Source: Nephromyces sp. MM_2019
Lineage: Eukaryota; Apicomplexa; Aconoidasida; Nephromycida
Reading direction: 5' to 3'
Assembly: GCA_015657535.1 (NCBI GenBank)
Contig: JADHZB010002069.1
Location: 3,615-65,105 of the forward strand
DNA length: 61,491 nt
Shown: one piece after another, positions 24,762-35,493 of the stretch
How positions within the stretch are numbered: position 1 is the first letter of the stretch
Layout: each line of letters begins with the position of its first letter
Translations under genes and position numbers: made by a program
The notes under the pieces: generated by a model
What the model was told of the DNA's origin: nothing
Databases searched by the model: none
The model's input: the letters and a program-made list of their open reading frames with translations, nothing else

Positions 24762-27138
24762 TTAATAAGACCTAATTAGCAACCTCACTCACACATACAC
24801 ATACACATAATTCCACCTAAACTCACTCACATCATCACACTCAACCTCACTAACAAACTCATTGTAAAAGCTTCTTAATTATATTTCCTATTTATATGGA
24901 GCATTTATATAGCACACATGACAGTAAATCCATTGATAATTACAAATAAATATTGATTATTTAATCTCAGTTAAAAACATGGAATTCTCAATGGCTAACA
25001 GTCTAAGGCTAAGACAAGTTAAAATTCCAAAAACTTTTTAAGTATTCGACTTTTGAATATATTCTCAATTCTGCAAACTATTTAGCACACTTGGTATAAA
25101 AATGAAATAGGACATACTATTCTTTCAGTTTTATCCACATATTCCTTCGTAATTATCCCCAAGTACAAACTTTATATAATTAATTTTTTTTAAATAGGTG
25201 TGGGCAAAAATAATTTTGACATTTTTTATCAAATTTAAAAAATTTTTAAACCAAACATTCTAGTAACAAATTTAACAACATCTAATGAGCTTAACATAGA
25301 TATACCTCATGTAAATAGTTGTATATTTCTGTGTTAATTATATATACATGTTGTGTTTCAAAACTATTACAAACTTTATCGAGTTGAGATAAGTTTTATA
25401 TCAATTACAAATATATAGTCATATACTTCATAAATAACAATTCAAAATGATTTTAATAAGCCTAAATTTAGATGAATTAGATGCTTAGAAATATATATAA
25501 GCTAAAGTTAGACACAAAAGAGATATAATTTAAGTCAAAATAGGCTTAATTAAATAATTTCTCTTATTTTTTTGCTGACTTTGCAGAAGTAGCTACCCTT
25601 GTGCTTTATAATCATATATACAACTACATCATTTCATACACAGTTCTGATTAACTTTATAAAAAAGGCATTGAAAATATAATTTCATATTGTTTATATAT
25701 ATAGGAATAAAATAATTTTTATTCGAAGCTTAGTAATTTGATAAAAAAAAATCGAACTTTTAACATATGATACAAGAAAAACTAATTAATAATTTACAAC
25801 AAAACAAAGCTTTATTATTTTATTAAAGTCATAAACAACACCTTCATCAAAGCATTATGCCTTTCTCTAATATGTACTCTATGAAAAAATCAATTTGTAA
25901 TAAAGTTATTTGAAATAAACCAGTATTGAATAAGTTATATAGTACAAACAGTACTGGGCTATAAAAAAGCTACATTTTATAAATTTTTGGGCTCTTAAAT
26001 ATATATAAAAATGTCAAGTGCTATGCGATCCACACACTCACATGTATTTAGTGGCACTGTAATTATTGATAACATGTGCTCAAATGTTTTCCCACACTGT
26101 AAAGCTCTCAATAGGAGTTAGATAACAATCCCAAACTAGGCAAGTGTATGTATGTGTGTGTAGATTTCAGTGCGTGTAGAGTCTCATGGTTGCATGTAGG
26201 CTTGCGTGCGCATAGGCTATGTGTGTGTGGATTTGTCTGTATGTGTAGATTTGTGTTCATGCGTGTGGTTTTGTGCACATATAGAGCTTTCTGTGTGTTT
26301 GTTTTGATTTATGTGCGTAAATAGATTGTCAATTCAGTCTTTGTTGATTTAAATTAAGATTTTATTCTATTATAAGCTCAGAGTTTTTAAATTATGATAA
26401 CATAGGTTTTGATACTTTATATGTAGCAAGTTAAATCAAAGTGCTATGAATGTTAATGCAAATAAATTTGATTTTTTTTATTTTCTTATATAAAGTCCTA
26501 TATTTACTTAAGTGTAAATTTTTGTACACAATTTGTTGCCATTCTATTTGGAATCCTTCAAAAAAACATTTGACTATAATCTAAGGCCAAATCGATACGC
26601 AATTTTAGATATTATATCAACTTTGAAATAAAATTTAATGAGTTTCTTGCATTCTGACATCACTCTTAAAATTTGATTCAAAGATTAACATATTTCCCTT
26701 TCTTCAGGGATTGCAGAATAAAGCTTTTTTCATACTAATTTTATTTAGCTAAGATTTCTTCATAAGCATACGTAATTAGATTCTTATATGTAGATTGGTG
26801 GAAATTTATTGATCATATCAAAATTATTTTTTAAAGATCTTCGTCGTATTACTATCAGGATTTACAGTAAGTCTGGAAATTAGGATTAAATTATGAACTG
26901 ATCTTTGAAGCGCTCAAAAATTTAAATAAGCGCTCGGTTGAGTCGATTTAAAAAATTTTTAAGCTGGAATTGAAGTAGCCATTACTCTATACCTTGAAAG
27001 CTTATTGAATTCATAGGGATTCAAATTATGTTATCGTTTCCAATTTATAATTCTTTCTCAATGCACCCGGGACTATACTGATGGTCCAAATAAGTAGTGA
27101 TATAACTCAAATAGTGTGTTTCAAATGAGCTTTTAACG
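24762..27138. other. Intergenic DNA with an isolated TG-rich patch
   Basis: AT-rich and without coding potential. The plus strand has TACACA words to about 24850, probably the 3' UTR of the nucleotidyltransferase. A TG-rich patch at about 26140-26320 (TGTGTG, GCGTGTGG, TGTGTAGATT) is of opposite polarity and does not belong to an identified gene. It might mark an unrecognised minus-strand transcript. Confidence 0.5.
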
Positions 27139-28623
27139 ATGCAGAGAAAAATTAAACTTTACAATGCAAAAAAGGTAATTACGGTTCCCGATGAAAATGT
27201 TATCACCAAGAAAGAAGAAATCGAAACTACTCGCTCTAAGTTAGATAAAAAATTAGCTAGGTTGTCACTAATCAATGCAAATCTACAGCATGCCAGGCAG
27301 GAATTTGATAAGAAAATTAGGACCGGGAATTTAACACGATTTCCGATTTTCGATGAAACACATAAACAAACAATTAATATACAAAACTTAGAGCGACAAT
27401 TAGTTCGGATAAAAAAGAAACACAACACTCGAGTTGATGCTTCTGTTCAACTCAAGAATGAAATTGACACCTATAGGAAATCATTGAAGGGAATGCATGA
27501 GCTCCTCAGTAAATCACAAAAAGAATTTGAAGAAGAGAAGAAGTCTTATTATTCTAAACTGGAAAAAGGATATATTAGCAATGAGACACCACAGAGGCAG
27601 CTAAAGAACTTAATGAAATCGAGGATCCTGGAGAGGTCAGACTTCGAGGAAACCTACCTATTACTAGTGAGGGAAAGCTTGAACAATCAAAATGAAATGA
27701 AAAAGATCAAAAAGAATGTTAGTAGCTTAAGGTCCATAGCCTCTTTCAACACAAAGGACATGATTCCTACAAAGAACCTCTCGATCGATAATCTAGCAAA
27801 GCAAATCCTTGATAATTCTCTCGAGAATCTAAGTATCAGGAAATCTATAACGAATTACAAGAAAAAGTCACAGGACTTAGAATCAACACTGCACAACATC
27901 CACACTGCAACTGGAGTATCAAGCATTGACGAGATTATTCAATCTTTCAAGAACGTGAAGAAGAGTAATTTCAATCTATTACTAGTAATCAACTCGATCA
28001 ACACTGAGTTGAATAATCTTCAAATCCAAAACAAAACAATTATTACACTTGTTGAAGAAAAAAAGAAAGAATTGGAAAACAGAGAGACTTCAAATAAAGA
28101 AATGTTGAAACAGCAAACTCTCAAACTCAATGATTTATTGAAAAAAGCATCAGAAGAGGATCGTAAATGTGATAAATTGAATGATCTTTTAGTAAATATC
28201 GAAAGCTTACTAAGGTTATCTTGCCTTGATTGGAATAATTATTGCGAGAGAGTAATTGGTGGATCACGCTTAGCCAACAATAATACAGGCTTGGAAAATC
28301 TTAAACAACTTTCACAGCAATCTGAAAAATCTTTTACAGTTACACACAAAAGTTTCATTGGTACAAATGATGATACAATAAGTGTCATTGAAAAAATTGA
28401 AGATTTGTTTATTGGATTAGTCAAAATATTCAAGGTATTACGAAAATCTGAACTGAAAGAACAAACGAAAATTGATACTGAAAATTATAATAAGGTTGTA
28501 GATAATCTTAAACAAGAAGTCAGTTCTGAACATTCATATCAAACAGCGAATAGTTTTATTTCTTCCTATGATGAATTTGAAAAAGAAATTTTTGATATAA
28601 TGGAAACAAGGGATTTTGCATAA
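27139..28623 (+). CDS. Coiled-coil outer dynein arm docking-complex-like protein (CCDC63/ODAD1 type)
   Basis: A single-exon 494-residue protein, almost entirely predicted coiled coil. ODA docking proteins of the CCDC63/CCDC114/DC1 family sit on axonemal doublet microtubules and anchor outer dynein arms. The diagnostic segment is near residues 252-290: TGVSSIDEIIQSF followed by SNFNLLLVINSINTELNNL. It parallels the family's 'TG..DIDELV..F...E..NF.LFNYVNELN.EIE.L'. The N-terminal half has LERQLVRIKKKHN and SYYSKLEKG, consistent with that family. Start at 27139 is the only ATG that keeps the whole coiled coil, and a short upstream ATG terminates quickly. It is the only intronless gene of the eight. 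A generic coiled-coil protein is the alternative. Confidence 0.65.
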   Translation: MQRKIKLYNAKKVITVPDENVITKKEEIETTRSKLDKKLARLSLINANLQHARQEFDKKIRTGNLTRFPIFDETHKQTINIQNLERQLVRIKKKHNTRVDASVQLKNEIDTYRKSLKGMHELLSKSQKEFEEEKKSYYSKLEKGYISNETPQRQLKNLMKSRILERSDFEETYLLLVRESLNNQNEMKKIKKNVSSLRSIASFNTKDMIPTKNLSIDNLAKQILDNSLENLSIRKSITNYKKKSQDLESTLHNIHTATGVSSIDEIIQSFKNVKKSNFNLLLVINSINTELNNLQIQNKTIITLVEEKKKELENRETSNKEMLKQQTLKLNDLLKKASEEDRKCDKLNDLLVNIESLLRLSCLDWNNYCERVIGGSRLANNNTGLENLKQLSQQSEKSFTVTHKSFIGTNDDTISVIEKIEDLFIGLVKIFKVLRKSELKEQTKIDTENYNKVVDNLKQEVSSEHSYQTANSFISSYDEFEKEIFDIMETRDFA

Positions 28624-29869
28624 AAATTATAGAATCAATAAATTTTAAATATACTTTGGTTGCTAATCAAATGTTTCTACAAATTATATATGAGCCTGTA
28701 TGTGTGGGTGGAAAATATATTTAATCAAATTGTAAGTTCTTACATTTAAAAAATATGTTCCAATTTTATAAATAATGAAAGATATGAAAAATAATACGTG
28801 TTAAAAATATTTTAACAAGCTATTGTTGAAAAAAGTATAATATTGTCATAAGTAAATTACGTTCACATAATTTTGAAATAAATCTGATGATTTATCTTAG
28901 CTGATCCAATTAAATAAAAATTCTAATTATACAAATTATATACATGGAAATAGACATAAATCTAAAAAGTATGTAACTTGAATAATGTAAATAAATATAT
29001 ATGTAGTTGTGTAATTTTGAACAAGACTAGTTTTGTTTAACTTGTTGTTGGGTTTAAAAAAAATGCGTTTGGTTTCTCTGTGTGTATCAAAACAAACAAA
29101 TACATATGTATATTAAAAGTAGATATATACAGATGTTTATTATATAAAATATATAATATTATAAAACATAAATACATATATATTGTTCAATTATAAGTAA
29201 TTTCTATATCCTATGAATTTAAGTATAAATAAAATAGTACACATAATATATAGATATATATCAGCCCATAGTGTGTAGAAAATATTTTAAATGTGCGAAT
29301 ATGAAATCTAAAAACCAACTTGGATATAATAGTACAAATAAGTATAAGATTTATAAAGTATCTTACAAAAATTTAAGTTGTAAATACTTAGTTTAGCTTT
29401 AAGTGTTCAAAAGTGGTTAAAAATATTTCAATTGATAATTTTATTTTTTTAATTTTACAAAAAATTTGATAAGGGTGATATATATATAAATATGTTGATC
29501 ATGTGTATATAGGATGTAAATATACGAATAAACAATGGGTTAGTATTATGTGTATTGTTGTTTTTTTGGTTTGTGTATAGGTTGTAAATGTTTGACTTAA
29601 TGATAGTATTGTTATGTCTTATTATTTTATTGGTTTGTGTATGTGTGGTAAATGCGTGACTTAATACTAGTGTTTTATTATTATGTATCTTGTTGTTCAA
29701 TTGGTTGGTGTTTATAGGACTTTTGATATGTGCCAGTAAATTCCAAGTTTAAATTTTGTGGATGTGAAAGTGAAAATTTTATATATCGATCTCCATTTTC
29801 TGGGGATGATATGTGTGTGGATTTTCAACAGTAGTGTTTGAGAAATATATGTGTGTAAGGTAAATCTAT
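28624..29869. other. Convergent intergenic spacer
   Basis: AT-rich spacer between the plus-strand ODA-like gene and the minus-strand UBX gene. From about 29550 the plus strand carries TTGTGTATG and GTGTGG words, the polarity of the UBX gene, suggesting its 3' UTR extends this far. No gene seen. Confidence 0.5.
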
Positions 29870-32800
29870 CTATTCAGATTCATCTTCACTTTCTTCAAGA
29901 GACATTAGAAAGATAGTTGCGTTTGGGTATAATCCCATTTCATCAATAGATTTTTGTTTCTGAAACGTGTTAAATTTGTATGTAATGTGTGTGGTAAATA
30001 TTGACTTCGGCATGAAATTTTTGAATGTGTGATGTTTAATTTATGGTGATTAATTATACTTTGTAATATATTGATATTGTATCGCATTAGCTAATTATTG
30101 TGGTAGCTAATTTTATGTGTATATAATATTTATGAGAGGTGCAAAAATTATAAAAAATAAATATGTTTATAAAAAGTGTAGGATATTTTGAATGTAATGA
30201 GTAATAACCTGGTTGAGTTGAATATTTAAAGAAGGTACAGAGAGTTCGAAATCATGTGGTATTTTTATATCCTTTCTAGCCTGGATAGAAAGTACATTAT
30301 ATTAATTAAAGCATTCACCAAGTATATATATATATATATACACTCAAATATAATACTTACACATCTAGATATGTAAACATATACATGTGAATATGCATGT
30401 ATATACATATAAATATATATATAAATATATATCATATAAATACATATATATAAATTATGCCTATAGAGACATATATGTATATAAATTATGATTATAGAGA
30501 CATTTATGTATATAAATATATATATTTTATACACAAATATATATATCTAAATAATCTACAAACACATATACATATATATATATTTATATAACCTCTCCAA
30601 TAAATTGACAGCAATCAATCCATGAATATATATCCTCTATGGTTTGTGATAATAAGAAATGTTGTTCAATTCGTTTTCCCGAAGGTAAACGGAGTGAAAT
30701 CTGTTGAAAAATGAGTATATACAAATACTTTAAGAAATTGAATATAAAATAGGTGAGCGTGTGTGTGTGTGTGTAAAGGGATATTACAATCAATCTACGG
30801 GGTTGAAAGGTCATTAAATACTAATTAATCCTCTGAAAATTATCTTATATAAATATAAAGCTTAAAGTGCACATTATTTTGAAATTAAATCGAGTGCGTG
30901 CTGTTACACATTATAATCAAATGTGTGTTCAAAAATTAGATGTGTGCGTGATAGAATTAAATGTGTGTGATTAAAATGAATGTGTGTATGTTAAAATCAA
31001 ATGCTATGTGATGGATTTAAATGTGTGTTTGCTAGGATTAGATGGGTGTGTTAGAATTAAGTGTGTGTGTGTAGTTACTCTGGTTCTCTCTGTTGGCTGT
31101 GCATTCTTAATTTCATCGAGCTTTTTATTCCATTCCTCTGCAAGGCTTATCCTTCGTGTTATGATGTCAGACTTTAACTGAGACTGAAGGATTTTATTAG
31201 GGTGAATTTGTGTGCGTGTTTTGAATGGGTAATTATGTGTAAGAATTATGAGTGAGGCTGCGCTTGTGCGCGTATGTGTGTGGTATCTGTTTAAAGTAGT
31301 GTATATATTTGGTGTTTGTGTAGAATTGTGTGTGTTTGTGATAGTTGGGCGGAGATGTAGGTTTGAGTTTTGGATAAGGGTTTATATGGGTAAGCACTGA
31401 AGAATAGGATGTATCTATATGAGTTAGAATGTGTTAGCAAGAAAAATAAAGCATATATCATAGAGTTATTCTGTGTGCTAATGTTCAAGAGTAGTTTAGT
31501 TTTATTGAATGTATAAGTATAATAGAAATAACAAGAGCAAGAATGAGTGTAAACGAACTTTCATGAGTTTATTCATTTCATTTTGTTTTTGTTGAGTTTC
31601 AAGTGATTGGGCAATTTTTCTTTGTTTTTCTTCCTCTTCCTTTCGTTTTGTTTCACTGAGTTTAAAAATAAAAATTAGGTGTATGTACACAAATTCATAT
31701 ATTATCAATAAAACATAGTCAACTGAAAAAATAGATAAAAGATGTGTGTAGTGGAATATATATATATATATATATATATATGTTTCTGTATGTGTGTATA
31801 GAAATATATAAGAAATGTGTAATATTAGAATTTACTTCTCTGCATCCATTTTCAATGCTTCTTGGTATTCCAAATCTTGTTGTTCACGTATTCTATAAAA
31901 AACACAATAATAAAAATTGTGATAATAGTTTTTTTATACACACACACATGAATATAGAGATATAATACACAATGCATAGACACACACACACTTATTTAGA
32001 AATGTAATACGCCATTACACACGCATGCACACATATATATATATAATTAAAATAAATAAAGTTTTAATTGTGTAACGGACAGATAGTGAACATGGTTAAA
32101 GTTCAATTCATACACACAAGATAAACAATATAAGATTGAACGTGTGTACATGTAGTATATAGAAATGAAAATAAAAATTATGTGTAACATACCTCCTATC
32201 ACTCTCATATTGAGCATTTGTTGCACTAATTCGATCTTGGTAGGTGTTAATCTAATTAATGTGTGTGTATAGTGTGCAATATATGCTGTGTACATATTTT
32301 CTATATATGTTTAGATTTATCAAAATAGTAATGATGTTAATCTTATGATTCATATCGATGTGTGTATTTGGTTTAGATTATATACACGTTTATGTGCTTG
32401 TGTTGTTTTAATTTAAGTTCCTATTATAATCTGTGTTAAATTATATCCTCAGATTGAATATGAATATGTCAATGAGTGTTTTATAATATCTTCAAAAATA
32501 ATGAAAAAAAAAATTATTTATAGATACACACACACACACATAAGTACATACACACACACACACACACACACATAAATACACACACACACACACACACACA
32601 CATACACATACACATACGCTTGCACATACACATACACACATACACATGCACACACACACAAACACACATATACACACACACACACGCACGTACTTGTAAG
32701 AGAATGTTATCAAGGCCAGCAATAACATTTGAAGGAGTTGAACGCACATCAAAGAAGGTGAGTTGTTGTACAGATTGGGGGGACTGTGGAAGTAAAATTA

Positions 32801-32967
32801 TTAACATCGGCAAATAACTGCTCGGCTGAGGTATGTCGTTTGAACGCATATCCGAAAATTTTTGGGCAAATAATATAAATTGATCATCCTACAATCATGA
32901 TGTTGAGTGTGTGTGTGTGTGTATGTGTGTGTGTGTATGTATGTGTGTGTGTGTATGTATGTGTGTT

Positions 32968-33000
<33 letters not shown>

Positions 33001-33045
33001 ATGTGTGTGTGTGTATGTATGTGTGTGTGTGTATGTATGTGTGTT

Positions 33046-33096
<51 letters not shown>

Positions 33097-33379
33097 TTAA
33101 GATATCAAATATTAAGATAAGTGAATAAATAATAAGATTTAAATACACATTACCAAAAGAGATTTAATATTCGAATTTCTAAGGATTTCATTGAGGAAAT
33201 TATCAAAGTTGGGGTGGCCATCATAATGTACATAAATTGCAAGTAATTTTTTTTCTCGTATAGCGGTTGAAATGGCCTAACACATGATGTAAATATATTT
33301 GTGTTTGTGTGTGTGTGTGTGTGTGTGTGNNNNNNNNNNNNNNNNNNNNNNNNNNNNNNNNNNNNNNNNNNNNNNNNNN

Positions 33380-33471
<92 letters not shown>

Positions 33472-35493
33472 GTGGGTGGGTATGGGAATGTGAGTGGGGG
33501 TGTGAGTGATATGAATGTGAATGAAAGGATGTGTGGGAGTGTGTAAGAGTTGAAAATTTAGTTGTTGGTGTGTATTTTAAAAATTTACTTGAGGGTGGGT
33601 GAGTTAAAAATCTGTTTGTGTGTGTGTATGATTAAGTGTTGGCCTTACCAAACGATATGACCCTTCATAAAACATCGGGTGATTGGGCCCATATTGCTCT
33701 TCAAAAAATTGTTTAAAACTTGGTTGAGTTATTGTGGGTATACCAATAAGGGAAGCAACTATGATGTGTAGAAAAAAAAAATATGTTCAAATTTTGTGTG
33801 TAAAACAATTTTAAGTTGTAAAAGATGAGTAGCGTAATACATAATATTTTGAGGACTATCAAATATAAGGGATGGTATGTGATGTGTGTGATATCTAGGT
33901 ATGTATTTTATATGCCCTAGGTGTGTGTGTGCCTAAAAATTTTCTAACAAATAAGACCTGAATCTAATAACAGCATATGTATCAGGAGATCTAGGGGAAG
34001 ATGAGGGTGTAATGTATGAATCAATAGATTTGTAATTGAGATATGTGTGTATAAATAAAAGCTTACAAAATACATATATAAATCTGAGTAAACTCCAGGT
34101 GATTGCTTTGACTGGCTGGAGTGCATATTTTTCAAAGGTGTTCCAGCCAAATGTGAGTGTGTGTGTAAAGTAGGAATAGTAAGAATTGTTAAAGAGTTGA
34201 TTGTTTGTAGTTTGATTTTGATCACCTTGAACTATATTCTGTGTTTGGCGCTATGTGTGTGTGTGTAAATGTATGTATGTATGTGTGTGTATGTATGTAT
34301 GTGTGTGAGTTTGTATGTGTTTCTGTGAGTATGTAATTATGAGTGCAAGTCTATATATAATTTGCCTGTGTATATATATCTATATACGTTTGTATATGTT
34401 TCCTGATGTAATTATATGTGTGAATATGTTCGGTATACTGAGAGTGTATGTATATATATCCGTACAGATGTATATATACTTATATAGTTTGAAAGTATGT
34501 AAGTCTGAATGTATATATGTTTGCCATAATATGTATATGAGTATAATTTTTGATAGGGTATTTATTATAGTAAGTGTGTGTTGAGGTGCTTGATAAGTTG
34601 ATAGTTATAATTACATTTTGAGAGGTAGAACTTCTTACAATTCGAGAAGGGGGTGATGGTGGAGTTGGTAAAGACTGATAACAAATATATTAACACATAA
34701 ATTTGTAAACAAGTTATATATAATGAGTATAAAAATTTTAATATATAGATGTTTGTGAAAACAATATTATAGAGAATAAAACCAGGTGGGAATAATAAGA
34801 GAGTGTAGATAATATGTCAACATATATATTGGTGAAAATACACAAAAATATAATATGTTAAATAACACAATTGCCTATTTGTATGTATATCCAAACTTAC
34901 ATTAGTTGGTGGTGAAGATGACGTCTGGTTAGTTGAAAAATGCGCTGATAAGGCTTCCTGTTGAAAATAGCATTTAGAATAATTTAGGCGTGGTTATTTA
35001 TAAAGTTATAGATATGTGTGTAGGTTAGATCACGCTTGTGATATGTAAACATATCGATGTAAGTAGAGTTTAAGTCATCTTTATAAAGTGTGTAATAGTA
35101 TAGATGTAAGTAGAATTCAAATTACCCTTAAAATGTATGTATTTATTGATGTAAGTAGAGCTTATATCATCCTTGTAATGTGTGTGTGTGTAAATAAAAT
35201 TAGGTATTTGCATAATTTATCTATGGCATAGTGTAACTGCGTGTACATTTATAATAAAAAGTTTCGATAAGGTGGTAAGCTATACTATATCTACTCTCGT
35301 GTTGATAAGTTTAAACTTGATCATATTTATAAATATGTGTGTAGGTATACTTATATATCTATATATATACACATCTTTCATATACATTAGGTGTATGTAC
35401 CTCTAGGTTATTGCTGTACATATTTAGGAACCTCTTTGAAGCCCCTTGTGACATGCCCGTTATTTCCATAAACGTACGTATATTGTTTTCCAT
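29870..35493 (-). CDS. UBA-UAS-UBX domain protein (FAF1/FAF2/UBXD8-like), about 13 exons
   Basis: Adaptor expected to bind ubiquitinated clients and Cdc48/p97 in protein degradation. Exons in gene order: 35401-35493, 34901-34957, 34615-34674, one near 34100-34240, 33649-33758, 33154-33276, 32694-32888, 32193-32251, 31836-31892, 31559-31655, 30593-30700, 30209-30280, 29870-29959. A UBA domain (FMEITGMSQGASKRFLNMY) is followed by Ser/Pro-rich linkers, then the FAF signature FFEEQYGPNHPMFYEGSYR. The UAS thioredoxin-like domain reads KKLLAIYVHYDG and DDQFILFAQKFSD. The REQQDLEYQEALKMDAEK helix leads into an acidic/basic coiled coil. A C-terminal UBX domain carries ISLRLPSGKRIEQHF and DEMGLYPNATIFLMS. 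All phases close except around the fourth exon, where an exon or splice site is missed. No clear membrane hairpin was seen, unlike FAF2. A 50-N assembly gap lies in one intron. Confidence 0.85.
32521..32693. repeat. CA microsatellite (TG on the coding strand) abutting a 5' splice site
   Basis: Mostly (CA)n on the plus strand with AC-rich interruptions, hence (TG)n on the coding strand of the UBX gene. On the coding strand it begins at the donor of the exon 32694-32888 (GTACGTGCGTGTGTGTG), so donor and repeat merge. No coding function. Confidence 0.85.
32906..33101. repeat. TG microsatellite (CA on the coding strand) upstream of a 3' splice site
   Basis: (TG)n interspersed with TATG and TTTG on the plus strand. 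On the UBX coding strand this is a CA array ending about 17 bases before the acceptor of exon 32694-32888. A block of about 68 bases with TGTATGTATG and TGTGTTTGTG appears twice, showing higher-order duplication. Confidence 0.85.
33299..33468. repeat. TG microsatellite containing a 50-base assembly gap
   Basis: Nearly pure (TG)n flanks a run of N at 33330-33379. The gap is an assembly break inside the repeat, and its true length is unknown. It lies in the UBX gene intron just upstream (coding sense) of exon 33154-33276, so no coding sequence need be missing. Confidence 0.95.

Noticed and set aside
32897..33128. Plus-strand Cys-Val ORFs over the TG arrays
   Set aside because: Pure microsatellite in all frames, inside an intron of the minus-strand UBX gene.
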